In this document: positions 33,261 to 41,655 of the stretch, one piece after another | Layout: the number at the start of each line of letters is the position of its first letter | How positions within the stretch are numbered: the first letter of the stretch is position 1 | Assembly (NCBI GenBank): GCA_963769945.1 | Contig: CAVYOA010000014.1 | Location: 511,534-575,533, forward strand | DNA from: WHSW01 sp963769945 | GTDB taxonomy: Bacteria; Actinomycetota; Thermoleophilia; Solirubrobacterales; 70-9 | DNA length: 64,000 bases | Direction of reading: 5' to 3' | Notes under the pieces: model-generated | Told to the model about the DNA's origin: nothing | The model's database searches: none | What the model saw: the letters and a program-made list of their open reading frames with translations, nothing else | Made by a program: the position numbers and the translations under genes

Positions 33261-33827
33261 TCACACTTCGAGGATCTCTTCCTCTTTGGCCTTGAGCAGG
33301 CCGTCGATCTCGGTCGTGGCGTCGTCGGTGCGCTTCTGCAGGTCGGCTTCGGCGCGGCGCTCCTCATCCTCACCGACGTCGCCTTCCTTCTTTAACTCGC
33401 GCAGGTCGTGCATGCACTCGCGACGGATGTTGCGCACCGCAACCTTGCCCTCCTCGCCGACGCCATGGACGACCTTGACCATGTCGCGCCGACGCTCCTC
33501 GTTGAGCTCAGGAATCTGGAGGCGAATGACGTTGCCGTCGTTGGACGGCGTCAGCCCCAGGTCGGACTCCTGAATCGCCTTCTCGATCATCGGGATCGAG
33601 CTCTTGTCGAACGGGGTCAAGGTCAGCAGGCGGGCGTCGGTGGCAGCAACTTGCGCCAGCTGCTTGATCGGCGTCTGCGCTCCGTAGTAATCGATCTCGA
33701 GCCGGTCGAGCAGATGCGGCGACGCGCGGCCGGTGCGCACGGTCGCAAGCTCGTGGCGACATGCCTCCACCGACTTGCTCATCCTCTCCTTCGCGTCTGC
33801 GATCAGCTCGTCTGTCAGCTCCGACAT
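33261..33827 (-). CDS. frr: Ribosome recycling factor
   Basis: A 188-residue protein matching the family length (about 185). The helical stem begins with A-K-E-R-M-S-K-S-V-E and R-T-G-R-A-S-P; the T-P-F-D-K-S-S-I-P-M-I-E-K-A-I block and L-T-E/L-N-E-E-R-R-R-D-M region are typical. With EF-G it splits post-termination ribosomes. It stands between pyrH and uppS. Confidence 0.95.
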   Translation of the reverse strand: MSELTDELIADAKERMSKSVEACRHELATVRTGRASPHLLDRLEIDYYGAQTPIKQLAQVAATDARLLTLTPFDKSSIPMIEKAIQESDLGLTPSNDGNVIRLQIPELNEERRRDMVKVVHGVGEEGKVAVRNIRRECMHDLRELKKEGDVGEDEERRAEADLQKRTDDATTEIDGLLKAKEEEILEV

Positions 33828-33861
33828 CTCTCTCCAGCTCCTACGCCTGTTTGCAGCGGTT

Positions 33862-34588
33862 TCACGCGGCAGAACGGACGATCGTCCCGACCCTCTCGCC
33901 GCTGACGATCCTATCTATGTTGCGCTCATCGGCCATGTTGAAGACGTGGATCGGCAGGCCGTTGTCCATGCACAGCGACAGCGCCGTCGAGTCCATTACG
34001 CGCAGGCCGCGCTCGATTGCCTCCATGTGGGTGATCTCCGGCAGCAAGTTGGCCTCCGCGACCTGGGAGGGGTCGGCGTCATAGACGCCCTCGACGCCGT
34101 GCTTTGCCATCAAGATCGCCTCCGCGTGAATCTCCAAGGCGCGCAGGGCCGCGGCTGTGTCGGTGGTGAAGAACGGGTTGCCGGTGCCGGCGGCGAAGAT
34201 GACGACGCGGCCCTTCTCGAGATGGCGCATGGCGCGGCGGCGGATGTAGGGCTCGGCGACCTCCGTCACCTCGATCGCCGACATCACTCTGCGTGTAGGT
34301 GCCGAGCCGCTCGAGCGCATCCTGGAGCGTGAGCGCGTTGAGCACGGTGGCCAGCATCCCCATGTAGTCGGCGGTGGCGCGATCCATGCCCTGTGCCGCG
34401 CCCTCGAGGCCGCGATAGATGTTGCCGGCGCCGACGACCATCGCGATCTCGACCTCGCGCTCTGAGATGTCATGCACCTGCTCGGCGATCGTCGTCACTC
34501 GCTCGGGATCGGTCCCGTACTCGAGCGAGCCCATCAGGGCCTCGCCGGAGATCTTCAGCAGGATTCGTTTGAAGACGGGCTCAGCCAC
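33862..34588 (-). CDS. pyrH: UMP kinase (frame broken near 34291)
   Basis: The first part opens R-I-L-L-K-I-S-G-E-A-L-M-G and runs to A-L-E-R-L-G-T-Y-T; the second, in the next frame, continues R-V-M-S-A-I-E-V-T-E-V-A-E-P-Y-I-R-R-R-A and has G-T-G-N-P-F-F-T-T-D-T. Removing one base at about 34291 (plus-strand G) joins them to a 241-residue kinase of normal length. It phosphorylates UMP to UDP. The gene is essential in most bacteria and sits between tsf and frr as usual, so a sequencing or consensus error is more likely than inactivation. Confidence 0.92.
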
Positions 34589-34618
34589 CGCCTTAAGACC
34601 CTACTCGCAGCCCGGAGC

Positions 34619-35224
34619 TCAGTCCTGGCCGACGGCAAAACGCGAGAAGCGCGAGATGACGACGTTCTCGCCTGTTTTTGCCGCCTGATCGGCGCGGATC
34701 TGCTCGATCGTCTTGCCGTCATAGCGGTCCCCGCGAACGTGCTCTTGGTCGAGCAGGACGATCTCCTGCTTCCACTTGGCGATCTGGCCATCGACAATTT
34801 TCTCGACAACATGCTCGGGCTTGCCCTCGCTCGACGCCTTCTCGAGGAAGATCTTGCGCTCGGCCTCGACGTCCGCCTCGGGCACGTCGTCGCCCGAGAC
34901 GTAACGCGGTGCCGCGGCAGCGATATGAATCGCGATCTCGCGCGCGAACTCCTGGAACTCCTCGTTGCGAGCGACGAAATCGGTCTCGCACTGAACCTCG
35001 ACCAGCACACCGACTTTGCCACCGGCGTGGATATAGGAGGAGACGATGCCTTCGCTGGTCGCGCGCCCCGAGCGCTTGGCGGCAGATGCCTGGCCCTTGA
35101 CGCGCAGCAGCGCGACGGCCTTGTCCATGTCACCTTCAGCCTCTTCGAGCGCTGCTTTGCAATCCATCATCGCTGCGCCCGTCTGCTCGCGCAGGGCCTT
35201 GACGTCTTGAGCGGTGACGGCCAT
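34619..35224 (-). CDS. tsf: Elongation factor Ts (short form)
   Basis: A 201-residue EF-Ts. The N-terminal UBA-like domain reads V-K-A-L-R-E-Q-T-G-A-A-M-M-D-C-K-A-A-L; the core has V-E-V-Q-C-E-T-D-F-V-A-R-N. The protein lacks the second core subdomain of the 283-residue E. coli form and resembles the short forms of Thermus and cyanobacteria. It is the nucleotide exchange factor of EF-Tu. It starts in a TGATG overlap with rpsB. Confidence 0.94.
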   Translation of the reverse strand: MAVTAQDVKALREQTGAAMMDCKAALEEAEGDMDKAVALLRVKGQASAAKRSGRATSEGIVSSYIHAGGKVGVLVEVQCETDFVARNEEFQEFAREIAIHIAAAAPRYVSGDDVPEADVEAERKIFLEKASSEGKPEHVVEKIVDGQIAKWKQEIVLLDQEHVRGDRYDGKTIEQIRADQAAKTGENVVISRFSRFAVGQD

Positions 35225-36186
35225 CAGCTCGACTCCTTCGCGCCCTCGGCCGCGGCCGGCGGAGCCGTTGGCGCCTGGGTTGCGGCCGGCGCGGGTGCGG
35301 CAGGTTGCTGTGGCGATGCCTGTCCTTCGGCGGGTTTTGCCTGCTGAGTCTCCGCGGCCTTCTTCTGAGCCTCGGCCGCTTTCGCGGCTTCCTCTTCGGC
35401 CTCGCGCTTTGCCTTCTCCTCCGCTTCGCGTTGGCGCTTTTTCTCCTCTTCGGCCTGGCGGCGTTCCTCTTCCTCGGCACGGCGTTTGGCTTCGGCCTCG
35501 CGGTAAGCGGTTGCCGACTCCTGGATGCCCTCGCCGATCGTGCCCACGACCATCTCGCAGGAGCGCATCGAATCGTCATTGCCTGGGATCGGGAACTGCA
35601 CCGGCACCGGGTCGACGTTGGAGTCGACGAGGCCGATGATCGGGATCTGCAGGCGCTGTGCCTCGGCGACCGCGATCGCCTCGGTCTTGAGGTCGATGAC
35701 CACGACCACCTGCGGCAGGCGCTTCATGTCGCGCACGCCGCCGAGGTTGTACTCGAGCTTCTCGAGCTCGGCCAGCAGCGACATCCGCTCCTTGGTCGGC
35801 AGCAGGTCGAGCTGGCCGCCGTCCTTCCAGCCGTTGAGCTCGTGCAGGCGGTCGATCCGCGCCGACATCGTCTGAAAGTTCGTCAGCAACCCGCCGAGCC
35901 AACGTTGGTTGACATACGGCATCTCGCATTTCTGCGCCCACGACTTGACCGAGTCGCGAGCCTGCTTCTTGGTCCCGACGAAGAGGACGTTGCCGCCCTT
36001 GCCGGCGACATCGGCGGCGAACCGGCGCGCCTCGGCGAGCAGATGCTCGGTCTGCAGCAGGTCGATGATGTGGATCCCCTCGCGCTCGCCATGGATGTAG
36101 CGGCGCATCCGCGGGTTCCAGCGGCGCGTCTGGTGACCGAAATGAAGACCCGCTTGCAGCAGGTCCTTGAGTCCGGGTTCGGACAT
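35224..36186 (-). CDS. rpsB: Ribosomal protein S2 with long charged C-terminal tail
   Basis: Residues 1-225 are a normal S2 (L-L-Q-A-G-L-H-F-G-H-Q-T-R-R-W-N-P-R-M, then G-T-K-K-Q-A and D-S-N-V-D-P). From about 230 a glutamate/lysine/arginine/alanine coiled-coil-like stretch runs to about 280, ending in an alanine/proline-rich tail, total 320 residues against about 240-270 in most bacteria. The ATG at 36186 follows AAGGGAG. It heads the rpsB-tsf-pyrH-frr run. Confidence 0.94.
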   Translation of the reverse strand: MSEPGLKDLLQAGLHFGHQTRRWNPRMRRYIHGEREGIHIIDLLQTEHLLAEARRFAADVAGKGGNVLFVGTKKQARDSVKSWAQKCEMPYVNQRWLGGLLTNFQTMSARIDRLHELNGWKDGGQLDLLPTKERMSLLAELEKLEYNLGGVRDMKRLPQVVVVIDLKTEAIAVAEAQRLQIPIIGLVDSNVDPVPVQFPIPGNDDSMRSCEMVVGTIGEGIQESATAYREAEAKRRAEEEERRQAEEEKKRQREAEEKAKREAEEEAAKAAEAQKKAAETQQAKPAEGQASPQQPAAPAPAATQAPTAPPAAAEGAKESS

Positions 36187-36332
36187 TGTGCTCCCTTGTT
36201 GGTCCGTGGTCACCCTGGCCTCCCCGGGGACCCGGCTTCATCTGTGCCGGGCAGGGCCCCTTCGTCGTGCCAGGGGGTTGGTTACTGGTCGCGGCGCAGT
36301 GTAGAGGTGGCGGTGAGGAACCGCCGAGCCGG
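36187..36332 (-). promoter_or_regulatory. rpsB leader and promoter region
   Basis: A 146-bp stretch without a gene. On the minus strand it carries a hairpin, GCCCGGC/GCCGGGT with a 9-nt loop (about 36232-36254), followed by a run of short C/G-rich complementary segments before the ribosome binding site. Such structured leaders are common before ribosomal protein genes and may mediate autoregulation by S2. I cannot assign it to a known leader class. Confidence 0.4.
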
Positions 36333-36728
36333 CTAGGGGTCCCGCTTCAACTTTCGCCAGCCGCCGGCGCGGTTGTTGGCGATGTTCTGCTTGAACATCG
36401 CGGTGAGGGCCGGCGCGTTGATCGCTTCGCCCTCGCGGACGGCAACCGTGCGGGCGGTCTTGTTGTCGTGGCCGCCGGTGATGATTCCGTCGGGGTCCGC
36501 AACGATGCCGCCGTCGTAGAGAAAGACGTTGACGTGGTCCTTGGCTGCGAGCAGGGCACAGATGTTGCCGTCGAGGACGAAGTACGGGCGATCGCCGAAC
36601 TTGATCGTCTCGACGACCTCCGGGTCGGCGGCGTGGACCAGCGCCCGGACCTCGCGGCAGATCTCCTGCTGCCACTCGGGCAGGGCTTCGATGTAGGCGT
36701 CAACGCGTGGGTCGGCCGTCTGCGTCAC
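36333..36728 (-). CDS. DUF1801 (YdhG-like) protein
   Basis: A 131-residue single-domain protein: Y-I-E-A-L-P-E-W-Q-Q-E-I near the start, then V-V-E-T-I-K-F-G-D-R-P-Y-F and a C-terminal beta segment with V-F-L-Y-D-G-G. This fits the DUF1801 family, which has a frataxin-like or iron-related fold by structure but no settled function. It is divergent from the M24 peptidase gene across 80 bp. Confidence 0.75.
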   Translation of the reverse strand: MTQTADPRVDAYIEALPEWQQEICREVRALVHAADPEVVETIKFGDRPYFVLDGNICALLAAKDHVNVFLYDGGIVADPDGIITGGHDNKTARTVAVREGEAINAPALTAMFKQNIANNRAGGWRKLKRDP

Positions 36729-36808
36729 AGCTTGTTCACGATAGGCACTCTCGGGGCACCAAGCAGGCTCCGGAAATCATTGCCGGGGCTCGATAGCCTC
36801 AGCCGGCG

Positions 36809-37987
36809 ATGACCGATCTCCTCTTCTACGGAGATACCGAGCGCTCGGCGGCGATGCGCCACGAGCTTGCGGTAGCGATCGGTGACCCGTTTTTGCTCGG
36901 GATCGTCGATGGGCGGATGCGGGTCGTGACCAATGCGCTCGAACGAGCGCGGATCGAGGTCGCGGCGCCCGAGGCTGTGATCCACGACATCGACGATCTC
37001 GGCTTCTACGAGCTGCTCGAAAGCGGTGTCGATTCCAGCGAGCTCGAACTCGAGCTGACCTCACGCGGCGCCGCGGCGATGGGCGTTACCGAGGCGGTGG
37101 TCGATCCCCAGATGCCGATCGCCGTTGCCGATCGGCTGCGGGCCGACGGCATCGCGCTCAAGCCGGATCACGAGCACGTCAATGCGAGACGACGGGTGAA
37201 GAGCGCAGCCGAGCTCGCCGGCATCCGCAGGGCCCAGGCCGCGGCCGAGGCCGGGATGAGCGCAGCAGCGGCCCTGCTCGGTCAAGCGAAACCCGATGGC
37301 GATCGACTGACACTCGATGGCGAGCCGTTGACCGCCGAACGGGTGCGCGCCGCGCTTCGCGATGCCTGCCGGCGCAGCGATGCTCCGGCGCCTCCTGACG
37401 TCATCGTCGCTTCCGTCTGGCAGGGATACGGCCACGAGCCGGGCTCGGGCCCGCTGCCCGCAAATCTGCCGATCGTGATCGACCTTTGGCCTCGCGATGA
37501 GTCGTCAGGCTGCTGGGCGGACATGAGCCGGACGTTCGTCGTCGGTGAGATCACGGAAGCGGCGCGAGCGCTGGAGATCCTCGTGCGCGAGGCGCTCGAG
37601 CGAGCACGAGAGGCGGTGCGGCCCGGCGTCACAGGCCGTGAGCTGCATGCGCTCGCCTGTGAGGTCTTCGAGGCCGCCGGGCATCGCACCCAGCGAACCG
37701 GGCCTGGCGAGGAACCGAACGAGGGCTTCCAGTTCTCGCTCGGTCACGGCGTTGGCCTCGAGCTTCATGAGGATCCGTCTCTCGGCCAAAGCGGACACGG
37801 CGAGCTGGTCGCGGGCGACGTGATCGCGATCGAGCCGGGCCTGTGGCAGCGCGAGGTCGGCGAGGTGCGCTTCGAGGACCTCCTCTTGGTCACCGAGGAG
37901 GGCAGCGAGACGCTGACGCGCTATCCCTACGAGCTGACGCCCCAATCCCCCACCGAGGGGACATCTACTGGGGCCTACACGGAGTAA
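36809..37987 (+). CDS. M24-family metallopeptidase (Xaa-Pro aminopeptidase-like)
   Basis: A 392-residue protein with an N-terminal creatinase-like domain (about 1-130) and a C-terminal pita-bread domain. Metal ligands are visible: D in V-I-D-L-W-P, D in A-D-M-S-R-T-F, H in L-G-H-G-V-G-L-E-L-H, E in I-E-P-G-L-W and E in V-R-F-E-D. It may remove N-terminal residues before proline, or act on a non-peptide substrate as creatinase does. Its 3' end overlaps the convergent pseudouridine synthase gene. Confidence 0.85.
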   Translation: MTDLLFYGDTERSAAMRHELAVAIGDPFLLGIVDGRMRVVTNALERARIEVAAPEAVIHDIDDLGFYELLESGVDSSELELELTSRGAAAMGVTEAVVDPQMPIAVADRLRADGIALKPDHEHVNARRRVKSAAELAGIRRAQAAAEAGMSAAAALLGQAKPDGDRLTLDGEPLTAERVRAALRDACRRSDAPAPPDVIVASVWQGYGHEPGSGPLPANLPIVIDLWPRDESSGCWADMSRTFVVGEITEAARALEILVREALERAREAVRPGVTGRELHALACEVFEAAGHRTQRTGPGEEPNEGFQFSLGHGVGLELHEDPSLGQSGHGELVAGDVIAIEPGLWQREVGEVRFEDLLLVTEEGSETLTRYPYELTPQSPTEGTSTGAYTE

Positions 37988-38660
37988 TCGACCCTTCATC
38001 GCGGCTGCCGCGAGCGCGCTCCAGCGCCGCCTTCAGGTCCGCGGGCAGCTCCGACTCGAACTCGAGCCGCTGTTTGCTGAACGGGTCGGCGAACTCGAGC
38101 CGGGCGCTGTGCAGGAACTGGCGCTCGAGGCCCAGGCGGCCAGCGTGGCCGTAGCGTGGGTCGCCGGCGACCGGGTGGCCGATCGCCGCGAAGTGCGCTC
38201 GGATCTGGTGTGTGCGACCGGTCTCGAGGCGCGCCTCGACGAGACTGTCGGCCGTGAGCACCTCGAGCACCTCGAAATGGGTGCGAGCGTCGCGCGACCC
38301 TCTCCCCCGCACTGTGCGCCGCTCGGGCGCGCGGTGGTCGCGACCGAGCGGTGCGTCGATCGTGCCCGAACGTGACGCCGGGCGCCCCTCGATCAAAGCG
38401 AGATAGCGGCGCCCCACCTCGCGCGCCTTGATCATCGCCGAGAGCCGCCTGTGGGCCTCGTCGTCGCGAGCGACGACCATCAGACCTGACGTATCTTTGT
38501 CAAGCCGGTGAACAATTCCTGGGCGCTCGGGCTCGCCCCCGCCGAGTAGATCGCCGAGCACCTCGACAAGCGTGTCGCCGCGATGACCACGGGCCGGGTG
38601 GACGACGAGCCCGGCCGGCTTCTCGATCACCGCCAGGCGCTCGTCTTCGTAGACGATCAC
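37965..38660 (-). CDS. RluA/RluD-family pseudouridine synthase (no S4 domain)
   Basis: A 231-residue catalytic domain. The motif H-R-L-D-K-D-T-S-G-L-M-V-V holds the catalytic aspartate; V-I-E-K-P-A-G-L-V-V-H-P and R-T-H-Q-I-R-A-H are the other blocks. It isomerises uridines in rRNA or tRNA. RluD proper carries an N-terminal S4 domain, which is absent here: the best start is a GTG at 38660, 10 bp after lspA, leaving no room for S4 without entering lspA. The RNA target is uncertain. Confidence 0.85.
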   Translation of the reverse strand: MIVYEDERLAVIEKPAGLVVHPARGHRGDTLVEVLGDLLGGGEPERPGIVHRLDKDTSGLMVVARDDEAHRRLSAMIKAREVGRRYLALIEGRPASRSGTIDAPLGRDHRAPERRTVRGRGSRDARTHFEVLEVLTADSLVEARLETGRTHQIRAHFAAIGHPVAGDPRYGHAGRLGLERQFLHSARLEFADPFSKQRLEFESELPADLKAALERARGSRDEGSITPCRPQ

Positions 38661-38670
38661 GGCGCTGCGC

Positions 38671-39159
38671 TCACGTCGTCGCCTGGTCAGCCGGCTCTGG
38701 CACTCCGGGTGACTTGAGCGTGACGAAGAGGACCGCGATGACGCCGAGCGTGATCGCGACATCGGCGAGGTTGAACGCCGGCCACAAGGGCGGATCGATG
38801 AAGTCCGTGACCGTGCCCTCGCGAATGCGATCGGCGAGGTTTCCAAGCGCGCCCCCGACCAGCAGCCCGACTCCGAGCCAGAGGCCGGGTCGAGCCGCAT
38901 CGGAGGCAAACCAGCCCAGCACGAGCGCCAAAGCCGCGCCGGTGATCACGAGCACGAGGCCGTCGCCGCCGTCGTCGAGCAGGCCGAAGGCGATGCCGCT
39001 GTTGTTGACGCGGGCGAGCTCGAAGCCGAACGCGAGGTCGATGCGCTCCCCTAGCGCCATCGACGAAACGATCGCCGCCTTGAGCGCCTGATCGGCGCCG
39101 ACAACGACCGCACAGACGGCAAGCATCGCCAGCCACGCACGGCGTCGAGAAGACCTCAC
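38671..39159 (-). CDS. lspA: Lipoprotein signal peptidase (signal peptidase II)
   Basis: A 162-residue protein with four hydrophobic helices. Catalytic aspartates lie in G-N-L-A-D-R-I-R-E-G-T-V-T-D-F and F-N-L-A-D-V-A-I-T. N-N-S-G-I-A-F-G-L is the usual third block. It removes signal peptides from prolipoproteins such as the branched-chain amino-acid binding protein encoded here. The GTG start at 39159 overlaps the yggT stop by four bases. Confidence 0.92.
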   Translation of the reverse strand: MRSSRRRAWLAMLAVCAVVVGADQALKAAIVSSMALGERIDLAFGFELARVNNSGIAFGLLDDGGDGLVLVITGAALALVLGWFASDAARPGLWLGVGLLVGGALGNLADRIREGTVTDFIDPPLWPAFNLADVAITLGVIAVLFVTLKSPGVPEPADQATT

Positions 39160-39458
39160 CCGCGGATCAGCTCGACGACGAGCCCGCCGCCGATCACCAG
39201 CACCAAGATCGCCACGATCGGGCTGATGTCGAACATCCCCAGCCGAGGGATGAAACTGCGAAACAGATTCAGGTACGGATTCGTCGTGTCCTCGATGAAG
39301 CCGATCACAGCGCGCAGGGCGAGGTTGTAGGGCAGCGGGCGAAACTGCTGAATCCACGAGAGCAGCACGTTGAGGATGATCAGGATCGTGTAGACGTCGA
39401 TCAGAGCCGCGACGTAGTCGGCGATGTCGCCTCGATTGAGCGCCGCGAGCAGGCTCAT
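39156..39458 (-). CDS. YggT-family membrane protein
   Basis: A 100-residue protein with two hydrophobic helices flanking the family centre: I-L-N-V-L-L-S-W-I-Q-Q-F, then T-N-P-Y-L-N-L-F-R-S-F-I-P. YggT proteins lie in sepF neighbourhoods and may aid division or envelope homeostasis; the function is not settled. It overlaps proC upstream and lspA downstream by four bases each, so the three are translationally coupled. Confidence 0.9.
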   Translation of the reverse strand: MSLLAALNRGDIADYVAALIDVYTILIILNVLLSWIQQFRPLPYNLALRAVIGFIEDTTNPYLNLFRSFIPRLGMFDISPIVAILVLVIGGGLVVELIRG

Positions 39459-40225
39459 CCGCGCATCCGGTCCAGCGACGCCTTGACCGCATCGGCGAAG
39501 CCCTCGGGCACGCCCGCAGCCTCGAGCGCGTCGAGGCCGGCCTCGGTGCTGCCACCGGGCGAGGCGACTGCGTTTCGCACCTGCTGAGGCGAGCCGTCGC
39601 GAAGCAGCGCGGCGGTGCTGGCGAAGGTGTCGACGACGAGCTCGTGAGTGAGATCGTGGTCCAGGCCCTCGCTGGCAACGGCTGCTGTCAGCGCCTCGAC
39701 GATGAGCGCGACGTAAGCGGGCGTGCACCCCATGATCGCGGTCGCGGCGTCGATGCGATCGTCGTCGAGCTCGACAAGCTTGCCCAGCGAGGCGAGCAAT
39801 TCGAGCAGCTCATGGCCGATGTCTTTCTCCGGGGCGCCGAGCGGTGCGTGGCAGATCACTGCTTGGTGAATCTCGGCCGCCACCGTGGGCATCGTCCGGA
39901 TCACGGGCCGATCGGGGAAGTGGCGGCGCAGGCGCTCGAGCGGCGTTGCCCCGAGGACCGAGATCACCGGCAGCGCCGGCTCGGCCAACTCGGCGGCGGC
40001 ATCTGCGAGGGCGTGGGGCTTGACGGCGAGCACGATCGCGTCTGATCGGGTCGCGAGCTCGGCCAGTGACTCAACCGCGGTCCCGCCGAGCTCATCCGCC
40101 AGCTTCTGCGCTCGTCCCGAACCCGAGTCGGCGAACAGCATCGCCTCCGGCCGGTGTTCGGCCGTAGCCCAGCCACGAGCCATCGCCGCAGCCATGCTCC
40201 CCGCCCCCGCAAATCCAAGTCTCAT
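39455..40225 (-). CDS. proC: Pyrroline-5-carboxylate reductase
   Basis: A 256-residue enzyme with an N-terminal Rossmann domain (L-G-F-A-G-A-G-S-M-A at residues 3-12) and the C-terminal family signature near the end (L-V-V-D-T-F-A-S-T-A, then V-A-S-P-G-G-S-T-E-A-G). It carries out the last step of proline synthesis with NAD(P)H. The ATG at 40225 is used. It lies in the sepF-proC-yggT order common in Gram-positive bacteria. Confidence 0.93.
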   Translation of the reverse strand: MRLGFAGAGSMAAAMARGWATAEHRPEAMLFADSGSGRAQKLADELGGTAVESLAELATRSDAIVLAVKPHALADAAAELAEPALPVISVLGATPLERLRRHFPDRPVIRTMPTVAAEIHQAVICHAPLGAPEKDIGHELLELLASLGKLVELDDDRIDAATAIMGCTPAYVALIVEALTAAVASEGLDHDLTHELVVDTFASTAALLRDGSPQQVRNAVASPGGSTEAGLDALEAAGVPEGFADAVKASLDRMRG

Positions 40226-40245
40226 GGCTTCAAGCCTATAAACCC

Positions 40246-40420
40246 CCTGAGCAGCGAGGCCCAAGCCGGGCACCCGACCCGCACGCCCGGACGCAGAAGC
40301 GGAACAGCGGCCTGAGCCGTGAGGCCCAAGCCGGGCAAGGACGCAGGGAGCGAAGCGTGCATCCGCGACGCGAGCGACCATTAGCGCGAGACCGGAGCAC
40401 GGGCGGAGTCACGGCTCAGG
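40246..40420. repeat. Repeat-containing spacer between sepF and proC
   Basis: The 190-bp spacer holds no gene. A 27-bp unit occurs twice in direct orientation with two mismatches (40246-40272 and 40311-40337; both share GAGGCCCAAGCCGGGCA). CCTGAGCCGTGA at 40311-40322 is also repeated inverted as TCACGGCTCAGG at 40409-40420, whose end reaches the sepF stop codon. It could be a REP-like element, an attenuator inside the operon, or a small RNA source. Confidence 0.65.
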
Positions 40421-40949
40421 ACTGGTTGAAGAACCCTTTTTCGATTAGCCGAGCTTTTTCCTCGGCCGAGACCTCGACGTTGCGCGGGGTCAGCAGAAAA
40501 GTCTTCTCGGCGATCTTTTGCATGCCGCCGTCGAGCGCATAAGTGAGGCCGGAGGCGAAGTCGATCAAGCGCTTGGCGAGCTCGCCCTCAGTCGCCTGCA
40601 GGTTGAGGATCACGGGCACTGCGTGCTTGAAGCGATCGGCGACTTCCTGGGCGTCGTTGAAGCTGCCCGGGGTGACAAGGTGGACCTGAACATCCGCCCC
40701 TCCGTTGCCGACCGGTTCCAGGACACGCCTGGAGGGGGGTCCGTCGTCGGCGAAGATGTCGTCGATCTCGTCGCGCGAGCGGCGCCGTTCGGAGATCCGG
40801 CTGACCGTGGCCGAGCGCTGCGGTGGCGGCTCGTAAACCTGCCCATGAGGGGCTGTGTCAGGCTCGTAGACGTCGTGCTCGTGGTAGTGGGGATCCTCGG
40901 CCAGCCCGAAATAGACGAGTGCCCGGTGCCATGTGTCTCTAAGTGCCAT
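40416..40949 (-). CDS. sepF: Cell division protein SepF
   Basis: A 177-residue protein. A short amphipathic N-terminus for membrane binding (M-A-L-R-D-T-W-H-R-A-L-V-Y-F-G-L) is followed by an acidic linker and the SepF core with D-A-Q-E-V-A-D-R-F-K, V-I-L-N-L-Q and R-L-I-D-F-A-S-G-L. SepF tethers FtsZ to the membrane and is the main FtsZ anchor in bacteria without FtsA. It precedes proC across a repeat-rich spacer. Confidence 0.94.
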   Translation of the reverse strand: MALRDTWHRALVYFGLAEDPHYHEHDVYEPDTAPHGQVYEPPPQRSATVSRISERRRSRDEIDDIFADDGPPSRRVLEPVGNGGADVQVHLVTPGSFNDAQEVADRFKHAVPVILNLQATEGELAKRLIDFASGLTYALDGGMQKIAEKTFLLTPRNVEVSAEEKARLIEKGFFNQS

Positions 40950-41022
40950 ACGGATGCGGTGTTCGCTTCCTCGGTCGCTATTCCTTTACCCGGATTATGG
41001 AGCAAGCAAGCGCCCGCCCGCG

Positions 41023-41655
41023 CTACCTGTAGAGCGAGCTGCCGAGGCGAACGATCGTCGCACCTTCGTCGACCGCGACCTCCCAGTCCTGGCTCGTGCC
41101 CATCGAAAGGCGCTCGAGCCCATGTTCGGCCGCGAGCTCGGCGAGCCGGGCAAAGCTCGGTCTCGAGCTCTCGGGATCTTCGCTGAAAGGCGGCATCGTC
41201 ATCAGGCCGCTGACCCGCACCGGGGAGCGGGCGATGAACTCGCCGAGCCGTTCAGGCGCGACGCCGCCTTTGCTCGCCTCGCCGGCGAGGTTGACCTCGA
41301 CGAGGATCTCGGTTTCCGAGTTGCCATGGCGCTCGAGCTGTTCGAGCACCGAATCGGTGGCGACGGAGTGGATCAGGCGAACCGCCGGCAGGATCCGCTT
41401 CAGCTTGCGGCTTTGGACATTGCCGATGAAGTCCCACTGAAAGCGCTCGCCGAAGCGCTCCTGCTTGGCCTCCATGTCCTGCAGGCGATTCTCGCCAACG
41501 AGCTCGATGCCGGCCTCGGCGAGCGACCCCATCTCGTCAACCGGCACGTACTTACTGGCGGCGAGGATCTCGACACGAGCGCCACAGCGCTCGCGCACGC
41601 GCTCGAGATTGCGGCGCACGACCTCGGGGTCGATGTTCGTGATCGGCTCAGCCAT
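41023..41655 (-). CDS. PLP homeostasis protein, YggS/PROSC family
   Basis: A 210-residue alanine-racemase-like single barrel. The PLP lysine is in L-A-A-S-K-Y-V; G-E-N-R-L-Q-D, W-D-F-I-G-N-V-Q-S-R-K and L-S-M-G-T-S-Q-D-W follow the family order. It controls pyridoxal phosphate and amino-acid balance. The ATG at 41655 overlaps the pgeF stop by 8 bp. Confidence 0.93.
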   Translation of the reverse strand: MAEPITNIDPEVVRRNLERVRERCGARVEILAASKYVPVDEMGSLAEAGIELVGENRLQDMEAKQERFGERFQWDFIGNVQSRKLKRILPAVRLIHSVATDSVLEQLERHGNSETEILVEVNLAGEASKGGVAPERLGEFIARSPVRVSGLMTMPPFSEDPESSRPSFARLAELAAEHGLERLSMGTSQDWEVAVDEGATIVRLGSSLYR

